Assembly: GCA_028565635.1 (NCBI GenBank)
Contig: JAOXYB010015698.1
Location: 1-19,421, forward strand
DNA: 19,421 bases
DNA from: Phoronis ovalis
Lineage: Eukaryota > Phoronida > Phoronidae
Direction: 5' to 3'
Below the pieces are notes generated by a model that was not told where the DNA came from, made no database searches, and saw only the letters and a program-made list of their open reading frames with translations. This document shows positions 1-9,190 of the stretch, piece after piece (the first letter of the stretch is position 1; each line of letters opens with the position of its first letter). Position numbers and translations under genes: made by a program.

Positions 1-271
1 AAATTTTTGACTTTTTCTAGTTTATAGTTTATTTAGTACATTTATACAGTATATAGTCTGTGTTAGAGACTAGGGTAAGGGCTGTTCCATTAAAATTTAC
101 CTAGGAGGGAAGATCTGTATATTCTCCCTATCATAATAATATAAATTCAAACTGTTTTGAACCCTCTCATAATAAAAATTACCTTGCCAACACTAAAACT
201 TTCTAAATGTTCCTCCCCTGCCCCTAGTTAATATTTTTTACCCCCATAAGCATAACTATCATCAGGTTCTA

Positions 272-282
272 CCCCCCCCCCC
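272..282. repeat. Poly-C run (11 C)
   Basis: Eleven consecutive C residues sit in otherwise AT-rich DNA, next to several shorter C runs at 213-245. It is a simple repeat prone to length error in assembly. No function is suggested. Confidence 0.8.
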
Positions 283-960
283 TTGATAGTTTTAAGGGAA
301 CCACAAAATTGTTCTTACACTCTTAGCTCAGTCTGATACCAATGTGACTTGTAATATAAACATTTTATTGGTGATTGCCTAGGATAATGTGACTACTTCA
401 GTGTAAAAGTATTTAAATCAATTTTGATGAAAGTTAATGTAAAACCTTAACTGACTTCTGAAAACGTTAATTAAATTTTGTAAATTAAGTGTATATAGTA
501 CAATATTGTATGTTGATGTGGTATAGAGAATAATAAATTTTATTTTCCAAAATAGCTTTAATAAGTATTTAAATAATATTTTTGAACTATTTGAGATTTA
601 ATCAATTACCTACTTGCGTAACCGGGCCAATAACCTGTGTAATAAAGGGTGATTTTTTTTATATCCAAAACCCTGTGTGTGATATGACATTCGAATGTTT
701 TAAAACAAATTGGGACCCCAGTTATATGTCTGTTGCATGTCAATTTTTTAATCTAAAATGTCAGTTAAAATTTATTGGTGAAGGTCATTTTTAACAATTA
801 AGGGGTTCTTTTGGGCTGAATGAGGCAGCTTTTGATAAATCGGGCTGTGGTGGTCGATGGGTGTTGTCAAAACGTTTTGATAGGTGAAATTTATCTGTAT
901 GGTTGAAACTAATGGGCACATTAAATTTAAAAAAAACTCACATTCAAATACACTGGGACG

Positions 961-1100
961 ATCTGTTTATGATCCCCACTGATTTCTTCCTGTCTGTTTA
1001 TGATGAAAAATGCATGCACTAATTTCTTCCTTTCTATTTATGATGAAATGCATGTGTGTGCCAAATTTCAGGTGTATTGGTTCAGCCGTTTTGGTTGTGG
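961..1100. repeat. Degenerate tandem repeat with a dispersed-repeat-like tail
   Basis: The word TCTGTTTATGAT recurs at about 962, 993 and (as TCTATTTATGAT) 1033. The first two are each followed by CTGATTTCTTCCT or CTAATTTCTTCCT, giving about three imperfect units of 30-40 bp. The sequence after 1060 (CCAAATTTCAGGTGTATTGG, then TTCAGCCGTTTTGG) resembles a phrase common in invertebrate interspersed repeats. That resemblance is from general familiarity, and the family is not identified. Confidence 0.5.
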
Positions 1101-1379
1101 AATTAATTAATTCATGGCTGATTGTTATTGTAATAATTAGTCAGAGCTACAAACCACATACAACCTAGAACATGATCTTAGTTTAGGGATCAGATGGGCA
1201 TCTGACATTACAAATGTCTTGTTATATACCTGAAAGTACAAGCTAATATGTGATATAACTTCTTCACATTATTTTATTTGTTGGTTATATACAGTGAATT
1301 TCTCCTGTATTGTGCCTATATCTTTGAGGATTTGGTTTACACAGAACTAAAACTTGTGAAAAATCATGTCATTTTACAG

Positions 1380-1449
1380 GTTCCCATCTGCGGCATCTTC
1401 ATTTGTTCTACAACAGTTCTCTCAATATGGCAACATTTTAAAACATGTG
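1380..1449 (+). CDS. NUP35: NUP35 (Nup53) internal exon, RRM-like domain part 1
   Basis: This exon encodes FPSAASSFVLQQFSQYGNIL then KHV. It matches the animal NUP35 segment with the G-F-P...L-x-Q-F-x-Q-Y-G-N-I-L-K-H-V signature, in the helix alpha1-strand beta2 part of the atypical RRM (MPPN domain). NUP35 is a structural nucleoporin of the inner ring. It homodimerises through this domain and links NUP93/NUP155 and NDC1 to the pore membrane (family knowledge). The acceptor is ATTTTACAG at 1371-1379 and the donor is GTG|GTGAGT at 1450. One base of the preceding codon is carried, and the exon ends in phase 0, in register with the exon at 3316. Earlier exons (N-terminal FG-poor region and RRM start) lie outside the window. 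Confidence 0.88.
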
Positions 1450-3315
1450 GTGAGTAAAACCTGAAATACAAAAAACAAACAGATTTGTGAAAATTTTGTA
1501 AATAAAAGTAAATAAAATCCCCAAAGGAGGACACTCTAAATCCTAACCTGCGGCTAAAAGTATGGTAATCACTTAATGGCCAAAATATACTCATTGGTTA
1601 GCACCTCATAGCTATAAGCAGCAATGAGCTAAAGTCTATATCACAGTTTTTTGAACACCTATTTCATTGCATATTCTTCCGACAAAAAATATAACTTGTA
1701 TATTTTAGTAAAGCCAGATGGAAAATGGAATCTTTACCTTTCTAAATTTGATAGTTTCTAAGTAAGAGCAAACTATTTTTGAAATTCCATGCTAAATTGC
1801 CACCTGAATTATTCACAATAATGCGACACCTACTTTCGGTTCATTTGGATTTGTGTCGCTTTCTTAAACAGCTTAATAGACATATCAACTGGGCAATTAA
1901 CAGACATGTGACACATGACTGAGCTGTTTGGAGGAACGGTAAACAACAGAACTACTATGATGTAATATCTTAACCTGGGAGCTGGTGTCAATTGTACATG
2001 CAAAAGAGACAAAATCATTTAGCTGAGATGTTTGGGTTACATGATCACTAAAAAACACTTATTATTGTTTTATAAAAGAAAGGTTTTAAAAAATATGAAA
2101 TGATATCCTATCCGTCTATTTTGGTGCATCGATTGACCATGCGAAAGAAAATAAGGCATCTTTAACTTTGAAAATTGCCCAAAACAAATTTTTTACTCCA
2201 AATGAATGAATGTGGCAAGCAGTGGCGCATATTTTAGATGGCGAGTTAGCATTTGATTTCATAAAACCGTCTTTTGCAAAAAGATTCTGTTATTATAAAA
2301 TTCATAATTTCACAAATTTAGAATGATAAATAGTCCATTTTCATTGTAGCTCAACCAAAATATACCAATAATAATTTTTCTCAGCAATATGTAATCAGAT
2401 ATGTGGCCCATAGAATTACAACATAGACTTTAGAACCATGCCTCATTGTAAGCATCGTGGGCTGAAATATATACCGTCTTAAGCAGTGATCTTGAAAAAC
2501 CATAGCTTTTTGGGCGGCAGTCACCTATGACCACTTTGGATAATAGTACTGCCTCTAATTACGGTTTCTATATTTCAACACTAGCATGATGTGAGATATC
2601 TCTAGTATTATTGATTAAATGTAAAAGAGTATGCTTCTGAATGAAAGAGGATCTATTTGGAAAATAGAAAAAAAATGTTTATATATGAAGTGATTTTTTA
2701 AAGAGAAACAGATATTTTTCAATGTGTTGAATGCTAGGCTGGCTATCCTCCAACTCTCACACTTTTCTCCCAATATTCCCTTAGTTGAAGAGACTTGAAA
2801 TTAACAAAAAGAGACCTATTATGTATTTGTTCTCTTACAGTAGTAGTTTGCGTGCATTTTTTGTATTAAAGTAAATTCTGAACAGAACTTCCACATTGTC
2901 TTGGTTAGGAATCACAATGTCAGTATTAATTTTCCCGCAATTTTGTTTTATGTCTAATTTTAAAGCATTTGCTGTAACAGCTGCTAGAAAATATCTTTTT
3001 TGTCTGTTTTTCATACATAAATATCCCGCTTTCTTTAATATGAAAAATTGCAATATAATCTTACATATTATGATAACTTGTGAACATGAGACTCCCACTT
3101 TGCAAATATTCTGAAAATACAAAATCTCCCGGACAAAACTTCCACCAAATTGACAGGTATGAATTTGAATACATGTAGTTTATCGACAGTAACAGTTGCC
3201 ACAAGATTGCTATAAGGAGAACAGTAATGAGACTTGACATAACTTGAGTCATTTGAAGGACTATACTGGATATTTTCAGATGGTAATAACAACAGTTAAT
3301 ATATTTCCTATAAAG
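1450..3315 (+). other. NUP35 intron (1.87 kb)
   Basis: This intron is bounded by GTGAGT (1450) and an acceptor in TTTCCTATAAAG (ending 3315). No coding content is supported inside it. Its last 230 bases are one copy of a dispersed repeat (3086-3294), which ends 21 bases before the exon. The branch-point and acceptor region is therefore partly repeat-derived. Confidence 0.8.
3086..3294. repeat. Dispersed ~220-bp repeat, copy 1
   Basis: This stretch aligns over its whole length, same orientation, with 6041-6274. Shared blocks include ATGAGACTCC(C/T)ACTTT, GCAAATATTCTGAA, TTGACAGGTATGAATTTGA, ACATGTAGTTTATCGA, AAGATTGCTA, AGTAATGAGACTTGACA, AGTCATTTGAAGGA and TATTTTCAGATGGTAATAAC. Copy 1 lacks a 14-bp and an 18-bp block that copy 2 has. 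Short similar peptides can be read on the minus strand of both copies, but neither is a credible gene. No terminal inverted repeat or clear target duplication is visible, so the class is unknown. Confidence 0.8.
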
Positions 3316-3444
3316 GTATCTGCAGAAGGCAATTGGATGCATCTTCAGTACCAATCAAAACTACAAGCCAAGAGAGCAATGAGTAAGAATGGGAAAGTCT
3401 TTGGTGGTTCTATAATGGTAGGAGTAACCCAATGTATAGATAAA
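3316..3444 (+). CDS. NUP35: NUP35 internal exon, RRM-like domain part 2
   Basis: These 43 complete codons begin [20 protein letters not shown] and end [12 protein letters not shown]. The block GNWMHxxYQSKLQAxxAxSK, then FGxSIMxGVxxCIDK, is diagnostic of animal NUP35/Nup53 and supplies strands beta2-beta4 and helix alpha2 of the RRM-like dimerisation domain. The acceptor is TATAAAG|G at 3315 and the donor AAA|GTAAGT at 3445. Both ends are phase 0 and match the neighbouring exons. The domain lacks canonical RNP aromatic motifs, as expected for this family, in which the RRM fold mediates dimerisation rather than RNA binding (family knowledge). The next coding exon is 14.2 kb away. Confidence 0.93.
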
Positions 3445-3603
3445 GTAAGTTGTAATTTTTTAAATGTTTGAAGTATTTTAGGGAAACATATCTTTTTCAA
3501 GTGAGTTGAATGCTGCGTAAAAGTATACTGAAGAAATGTCTCACTAGTATTTATACGAGTTTGTAACAAGAACAGTTACTTTTGTATTAAAAGTAATTTC
3601 TCA

Positions 3604-3609
3604 TTTAAT
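3604..3609 (-). terminator. Possible poly(A) signal (ATTAAA) of LRR-Ig gene A
   Basis: Read on the minus strand this is ATTAAA, about 235 bases downstream of the gene A stop codon. No AATAAA was found on that strand closer to the stop. In such AT-rich DNA the hexamer could easily be chance. Confidence 0.3.
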
Positions 3610-3842
3610 ATAATTATATTGTATATATATTCATCTCATAAACTATGAAACAGATTACTTGTGATAAAAATAAGTAGGTAACAAACAATTTCCCATAATA
3701 ATGTATCTGTTGTCATGAGTAATTAAAAAAGTGAAATTAAGAACAGTTTAGTTGCTAAGCTACCAGTCTTATCTAACTAGTTTGCACAATGCAGTATAAT
3801 GCAAAACATAATTCAGGGACATGAAATGGCCTGGTTATAATA

Positions 3843-5745
3843 CTAAACTATGCCATTGGACTGGTTTACTTTTAATCTTCCTGAATGCCTGCGTATCTGT
3901 ACTATGTGTGCAGTCACCACTGCTACTATTATTATAACCACTAGTATGGGCACAAGGATTGCAGCAGTTAGCTCCCCTTGATTTAACTGCTTACTAGCTT
4001 CTGGAGCAGTGTTTCCAGATGTCATAGTTGTCTGTGACGTAGGTTGCTCAGTCATTACATCACTTTGTGTGGTACCAGTTTCCATTGTAGTTGTTGTATT
4101 TTCCATGATAGTGGTTATAATGTTATCTTCTAGTGTGCTTGTCGTTATTATTTCTGTTGTGGACGGCTCCTCTGTTGTACTCATTGTTGTTACTGTTACT
4201 GTTGTTGTTGTTGGCGCTTGCGTTGTTGTGAGTTCTGGAGGAATATTTATCATCAAAGTACTTGAGATGCTGCCATCAAGGTTTTTAGCATTGCACTGAT
4301 ACTCTCCATAAGTCATAGTATGCCCATCAAAAGTCTTCGTCAAGAATGTTTCAAAGATTGTACGATTATAAGGTAGCATGCGGGTGTTATTGTAAGACAT
4401 GCCATCTGGTGTTATAATGGAAATTAATGGTGCAGGATCACCATGTGCTTTGCAAACAAACTTCATTGATGAATCGTTTTTGTTAAATGTATCTTCAAAT
4501 TTGTCAATAGTCGGTGAAATACAAGGTAAACTGGCATTGGTTTGTCTTAGTGGTTGCTCAACAGGTGTGGCACAGGTAACATCCTTAAATCGATTATTAG
4601 GGTCTTGAGTATAGATGTCTCGAAGCCACTGTAATTCGCAGTTACAATGAAACGGATTAGCATCTAAATTTATTTTTGTTATTTGGGTCCAGTCGGTTAC
4701 GTCAGGTATTGTCTGTAATTTATTATTTTGCAAATGCAGTGCTGAAATCTTTTTCTGGTCAAAGGCACGTGGAGAAACAGTATGAATCAAATTATACTCT
4801 AAGTAGAGATCTAGGCCTGAGATTATTCTCAAGCCAGAAAAAATGTTATCTCCAATTATCTGCAATTTGTTACCATTTAGGTGCAGTATAACTAAACTTG
4901 TACAACCACTGAATGCACTATCGCCTATAGTTTCAATAAAATTAAAGTGAAGATGTAACGCAACAAGCTGACCTAAATTTTTAAATGCCTCTTGTTCTAT
5001 TTCTTTTATTTGATTGGAATATAACTGAATCTGTTCAACCTCTATTAAAGAGTCAAACACCCCTGCTCGTATTTTCTGCAGCTGATTCTTGTGCACTGTA
5101 AGTGTGCGCACCTTGATAAGATCTCTGAAAGCACCTACTTCTATGTTTTGTAAGCGATTTTCATACAGTGTAAGCACATTTAGACTCTGTAGACCAGTGA
5201 ATGTGTCATTGCTCACTTCTGTAATTAAGTTATCATTTAATGTCAAATCCAAAAGGAACTGTTGACTCGAAAAAGCTTGATTTTCAATTAGGGTGATTTG
5301 GTTTTTGTGCAGTGCTAACTTTTTCAAGTTAACCAGTGGCTGAAAGACATTCTTTGAAATGTGGGACAAACGATTATCAGTCAAATTAAGTGTTGTTAGT
5401 TTATCTAATTCTGCAAATGTTCCATCCGACAATAAGGTTAACTTGTTTTCACTGAATTGTAATTCATTGAGATTTTTAAGCCCTCTCCATGTTAAACTTG
5501 TCATATTAGTAATATCGTTTTTTTGCAAGTCAATGCTCTCGAGGAGCTCCATGCTACTGAAAGCACCACCTTGTATTGTATGTATTTTTGGTGAACAGTC
5601 AGCCATTTCTATAGTAGTTATATTGCTTGTATATTGTGACAGCAGAAATTCTTCTGTGAGGATTCCATCTGGTGGGCATTTTGCATAGCTTTGTTTAACA
5701 AACAAGCTTGCCACCAATCCAGTCACAAGATACGACACCCATAAT
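3843..5745 (-). CDS. LRR-Ig transmembrane protein A (main exon)
   Basis: This exon encodes a type I membrane protein. Residues are numbered from the in-frame ATG at 5768 (641 aa). The signal peptide core is LWVSYLVTGLVASLFV (to about 29) and an N-cap has Cys31 and Cys58. Twelve 24-residue LRRs (LxxLxLxxNxL) span 76-362. The LRRCT cap has NPFHCNC with Cys375, 377, 399 and 416. One Ig-like domain runs from Cys439 to the YGEYQC Cys492. A Thr-rich stalk (512-590) and a TM helix (about 600-622) follow, with an 18-residue basic tail lacking Tyr motifs. The family is adhesion or recognition receptors, and molluscan LRR-Ig proteins are discussed as immune recognition molecules, but the ligand is unknown. 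A good acceptor (TTCTCCTTTTCACAG|A) ends at 5746, inside the open frame, so the N-terminus is probably supplied by the exon at 7216-7232, and MVCSPFH is probably intronic. LRR11 has two extra residues compared with gene B. Confidence 0.92.
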
Positions 5746-6040
5746 CTGTGAAAAGGAGAACAGACCATTTAACATTTTAAGAACAGTATACATACATGAT
5801 AGTATATCAATAATATTAATCCCTTTGTTTTCATTAAATGTCTTGATTAAAAAAACTTAGTTCAATCATTGGGTACCTGCTTTGCCTATAGATTCTAGGC
5901 ATAATATAAATAATATAAAAATTGAATCTCTGACAGAAAACGTTTTTTATTAGCTAGTTGGTGGCTATAGTTGTCGACATACCTCTACTGAATAATAAAA
6001 TTGAAAATGAAGTTTGCATAGCTGTCAAGTCTGCCATTGT

Positions 6041-6274
6041 ATGAGACTCCTACTTTGGAGGTCATTTTACGCAAATATTCTGAATATACAAAATCTTCCG
6101 CTCCAAAATTCCGCAAACTTGACAGGTATGAATTTGATTTTGATAAAACTTTGTTATACATGTAGTTTATCGATCGTAACAACTGTCATAAGATTGCTAA
6201 AAGGAGAACATAGTAATGAGACTTGACACAACTGGAGTCATTTGAAGGATTATTTTCAGATGGTAATAACAACA
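6041..6274. repeat. Dispersed ~220-bp repeat, copy 2
   Basis: This is the longer of two direct copies. It carries GGAGGTCATTTTAC and TTTTGATAAAACTTTGTT, which are absent from 3086-3294. The two copies lie on either side of LRR-Ig gene A, about 2.75 kb apart. Both end at AGATGGTAATAACAACA. Spaced indels and scattered substitutions suggest old, independently decayed copies. Confidence 0.8.
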
Positions 6275-7066
6275 TAAGGTATTAGTCTGGAAGCACTACT
6301 TTGTCCACTAACTGATGACTAAAATGTTGCAGGACAATTTCTGAATTCCCATAAAAAATTTATATCACCAGGTGTCAGGATTCAAAGATGCTAAAACTGT
6401 AAACAGACTTGATGACCTGCTTTTATTATTAATTTGTATTTCTATTTCAATTCTCTCAGTGAATCCTTCAACAAACAAACATCCTCACATTAGAGTGTCT
6501 CTGACCTCGCCCCCATAAATAAATAAATTATGTTTATAAAATTTTGTTTCACAAGAAATATGTATGATAATTCTATGTATGATAAGTCCAGTTGTTGACC
6601 TGAGATGCACTCATTATTAATACATTAGCCCACTATAAATCAAGCTGTGAGACAACCTTTCAAATTAAAGCCCTTCCTTTTAAGCTTCCTTTAAAATAGC
6701 ATGTCATTCAACATTCCTTGCACATAGTTACTACTTAATGGTAACAGACATGAGATATTTTATTACTTTCCAATCAAAGCTCACCTCTTTTAATAAAAAT
6801 AGGTATTAGATAGTGGTTGCTTCTAAGTCTGTCACTATGTACTAATGTTGTCCATGTGAAAAGGATTGCTTCTGTTACAACATTGTTAAAAAACAGTTTC
6901 TCAGCCTTGCATGCTGCTATTTGACTAAGAACGTGCTTTTTACATCATAGTTAACACTTTTCTGAATATATTTTGTTACTAATGCCATCATTTCCTGTTT
7001 TCAGTGGTTTTATAACTTACTACATTAGATCCATGATTATGAAATATATTTTTTAAGAATCAGTAT

Positions 7067-7120
7067 TTACCTTTTGACTAGTGTGATAATATCATGTTCT
7101 TAACAGTTGGATTGAAGTTA
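7067..7120 (-). pseudogene. Decayed duplicate of gene A first exon
   Basis: On the minus strand this reads AACATGATATTATCACACTAG, then TCAAAAG|GTAAATA. It aligns with the real candidate exon ACACATGATGTTATGGCACA G|GTAAGA at 7216-7235, and similarity continues into the upstream flank (TTAACAGTTGGATTGAA against TTAATAGTTGAATGTGAA). The copy has an in-frame TAG after five codons and a 10-base insertion before the donor, so it cannot serve as a coding first exon. It is about 138 bp from the intact copy, which suggests a local tandem duplication. Confidence 0.45.
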
Positions 7121-7215
7121 ATATGACTTCAGTTTCTTCTGTAAGGTCTGGGATTAATTTTTTTCATACATTTTGAATATAGTTTTTTACTTAAAGCAAA
7201 ACTAATTTTTCTTAC

Positions 7216-7232
7216 CTGTGCCATAACATCAT
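7216..7232 (-). CDS. Candidate first coding exon of LRR-Ig gene A
   Basis: Minus strand: ATG ATG TTA TGG CAC AG | GTAAGAAA. The donor is close to consensus. Joined to the acceptor exon at 5745 (A TTA TGG GTG...) it restores an Arg codon and gives MMLWHRLWVSYLVTGLVASL..., a better signal peptide than the unspliced start MVCSPFHRLW. Gene B has the same arrangement: a short ATG exon ending in a two-base partial codon, and an acceptor carrying one base. This shared phase is the main support. An alternative donor (CCAG|GTAAGTGA) lies near 7638 but has no open ATG frame reaching it. Confidence 0.5.
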
Positions 7233-7792
7233 GTGTGTTAATAGTTGAATGTGAATGTAAATGTCTTCCTTTACCAAATTACTTGTTTGTCTCTGTAAAC
7301 CAAGATTTCAACTATATTGACAATTTATGAACCATGACATTGCCTTGGTGAAACGTAAACTACCCTCTTATGCAAGATTTTTTAACAAATTACAGAGGTG
7401 TTAAAGTAAGCTTTAAAAATAAGAATGAAAGCTATGATCCAGTTCAAATAGTGCCTTTATCAGCTGTATAGAAATCAATAACAATGAGTTCTTTTCTAGC
7501 AAATTGAAACTTTGCTGTAAACAATTAAAGTATGCTACCCTCAAGAAAGAAAGTGTAAGCAGGAAATATCAATCATGTTAGTATCAAGTCTGATTGACCT
7601 CATCAGGTATATTATATCATATATGAGGGGTCACTTACCTGGAATTTAAGTCAGTAAATCTTAACAATCAGTCACTTGAATATAAGGGTTACTGAAAGAC
7701 AAGCTAGGTGCCATTTCATTTTATACCTTATATTTGTATTAAAATAGGAAATTATAATAGAATAAAAATACCTGAGGTTTAACTTGTCTATG

Positions 7793-8058
7793 AGAACTTT
7801 GTTATTAAATATCTAATCATTCTGTAGTTGATTTAGCATTTTCATGAACATTGAATTTGTTTATCATAATTTATTAGTTATAAACATAACATGTTAGTCA
7901 CAAATAGGTCAATCATTTCACAACAAATAATGAATATCGAGTTGTAATTTTTAAGAATTTCGTTATCAAATATCACTAAATCATTTATTAAAAATTATTA
8001 ATTAAATAAGTATTTTTTAATTAATAACATGTTCATCATAAATAAATCATTTCATGAT
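7793..8058. repeat. Two-copy degenerate direct repeat
   Basis: Copy one begins GAACTTTGTTATTAAATATC near 7793 and ends AACATGTTAGTCACAAATAG, then GTCAATCATTTCA near 7920. Copy two begins GAATTTCGTTATCAAATATC near 7954 and ends AACATGTTCATCATAAATAA, then ATCATTTCA near 8055. The ends match better than the middle, which is almost pure A/T and hard to align. Confidence 0.5.
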
Positions 8059-8477
8059 TAGTTTTGCCATGGTGCCATGTGTCTGGAACACAAAAATTTA
8101 TAATACACACCTAATACCCTGTGCTTTGTAATGAAATTAGCTCTAACATATTAACTATTCTCTATATTTACACAAACATACTGGCCATAGTAAAGAAAAC
8201 ATGAAATAAATATAACACAGTGGTTACAGAAAGAAAATAGTGAACTTAAATTGTTTACCACATCTTCAACAAGGTACTGTAACATATCCTATTACAGAAC
8301 ATGCTCTTGGATAAATTTTGATCTCCTGAGAAACGTACATATTTGGGTGTTGTTGAGTTATTTGATAATCTATTGTGTAGAAACAATGTTTGAGATTACC
8401 ATATATATTGACCAGCATATAGAAGTCTGATTTCACAGACTCATCCCAACTCGTAATTACTGTGAAAACAGATTATA

Positions 8478-8626
8478 TAATTTTAACAAATAACTTTAAA
8501 CAACAAATTGCTATGTAAATTTTAGAATTTTAACAAAAAGTTAAACAAGTTGTGAGAATATTAGAATTTTAACAAATAATTGAACAATCAAGAAAAATTT
8601 ACAACTTTGACGAATAGTTAACACAT
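8478..8626. repeat. Degenerate tandem repeat, about 4 units of 37-48 bp
   Basis: The core TTTTAACAAATAACTTTAAA, then CAA, recurs near 8480, 8528 (TTTTAACAAAAAGTTAAACA A), 8567 (TTTTAACAAATAATTGAACA A) and 8604 (CTTTGACGAATAGTTAACAC A). Units are preceded by TTAGAA or similar. The array is too decayed to assign to a satellite family. Confidence 0.6.
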
Positions 8627-9184
8627 TTTAAAATTTTATCATATACAGTAACTCAAGGTATTGAAAATGTTGGCCTTAATGCTTGGGTTGACATCTGAAG
8701 TTTAAAACAGTATTAACCACTAATATTATGATAGATATAAAATGCATAGGGAAAACCGTAAAGATATTAATTAACGTGCGATATTTTGTTGAACACAAGA
8801 GTGCCAGTAAGTCTTTACAACATGTAAAAATAAAACACAAAAAGTGCCAATTTTTTTGATACCTTGACAATGACTTAAGAAGGCTCCTACCAAGACTCAG
8901 ATTTTCCACAATTACATGATTTAAAATTTCTTGAATGATTTTGAAATTCCAGGTCATCGAACAATAACTTATAAGCATAGAAATTGAAATAATAATTACT
9001 CCTAGGGAAATTTTTTTTCTTTTTATTTCAAAGTTAAACTCGAAAAATCACAAAAAATACCAATTTTTTTATTCCTTTCTGTAGGATATAAACTATCATG
9101 GCATTGTTTTCAAGAGTGATCTCTTAGAGTCGGATTTTGATAGACAGTAACCATCATAGTTTGTTTGCAACAATATATGTCATT

Positions 9185-9190
9185 TTTATT
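9185..9190 (-). terminator. AATAAA overlapping the gene B stop codon
   Basis: On the minus strand the stop TAA runs directly into ATAAAAATG, so AATAAA starts at the last base of the stop codon. Two further AATAAA hexamers follow at 9068-9073 and 9022-9027. Use of the first would leave a 3' UTR of only some tens of bases. Use of the later ones would give 130-190 bases. Confidence 0.45.

Larger units (their letters stand above)
1..1379. other. Non-coding sequence, presumed NUP35 intron
   Basis: No coding exon is supported here. The first visible NUP35 exon begins at 1380 in the middle of a codon (one base is left over before the first full codon), so an upstream coding exon must exist. I looked for a donor ending in ..TTTGG|GT that would supply the expected V-F-G and found none, so this stretch is read as the 3' part of an intron. 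It ends in the acceptor ATTTTACAG. It also holds a poly-C run at 272-282 and a degenerate tandem repeat at 961-1060. Confidence 0.6.
5769..7215 (-). other. Probable first intron of LRR-Ig gene A
   Basis: The inferred intron runs from the donor CACAG|GTAAGAAA at 7215 to the acceptor at 5746. It contains repeat copy 2 (6041-6274) and a decayed duplicate of the first exon (7067-7120). I see no other coding content. A GT-AG pair in matching phase supports it, but no transcript evidence is available here. Confidence 0.5.
7233..9180. other. Intergenic DNA between the two LRR-Ig genes
   Basis: This is very AT-rich sequence with no supported gene. It should contain the gene A promoter, but no convincing TATA box is visible upstream of 7232. 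It holds a donor-like CCAG|GTAAGTGA on the minus strand near 7638, degenerate direct repeats at 7793-8058 and 8478-8626, and two AATAAA hexamers for gene B (minus strand, 9068-9073 and 9022-9027). Confidence 0.6.

Noticed and set aside
582-794. 70-codon plus-strand frame upstream of the first NUP35 exon
   Set aside because: It does not match the expected NUP35 sequence before F-P-S-A and has no donor that would join in phase. Probably chance.
2835-3354. Several small frames on both strands near copy 1 of the repeat
   Set aside because: Peptides on the minus strand resemble those from 5985-6182 only because the DNA is repeated. No start context, domain or conserved frame supports a gene.
4009-4299. 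Plus-strand open frame antisense to the gene A stalk
   Set aside because: Its Val-rich sequence is the reverse of Thr-rich stalk codons (ACA/ACT read as TGT/AGT). It is a shadow frame.
3843-5768. Gene A as an intronless retrocopy of gene B
   Set aside because: The matching acceptor and first-exon phase in both genes, and the absence of a poly(A) tract after gene A, argue for DNA-level duplication.
8833-9140. Possible direct repeat of CACAAAAAGTGCCAATTTTT near 8836 and 9050
   Set aside because: Only about 30 low-complexity bases align. The following sequence matches too weakly to call a duplication.
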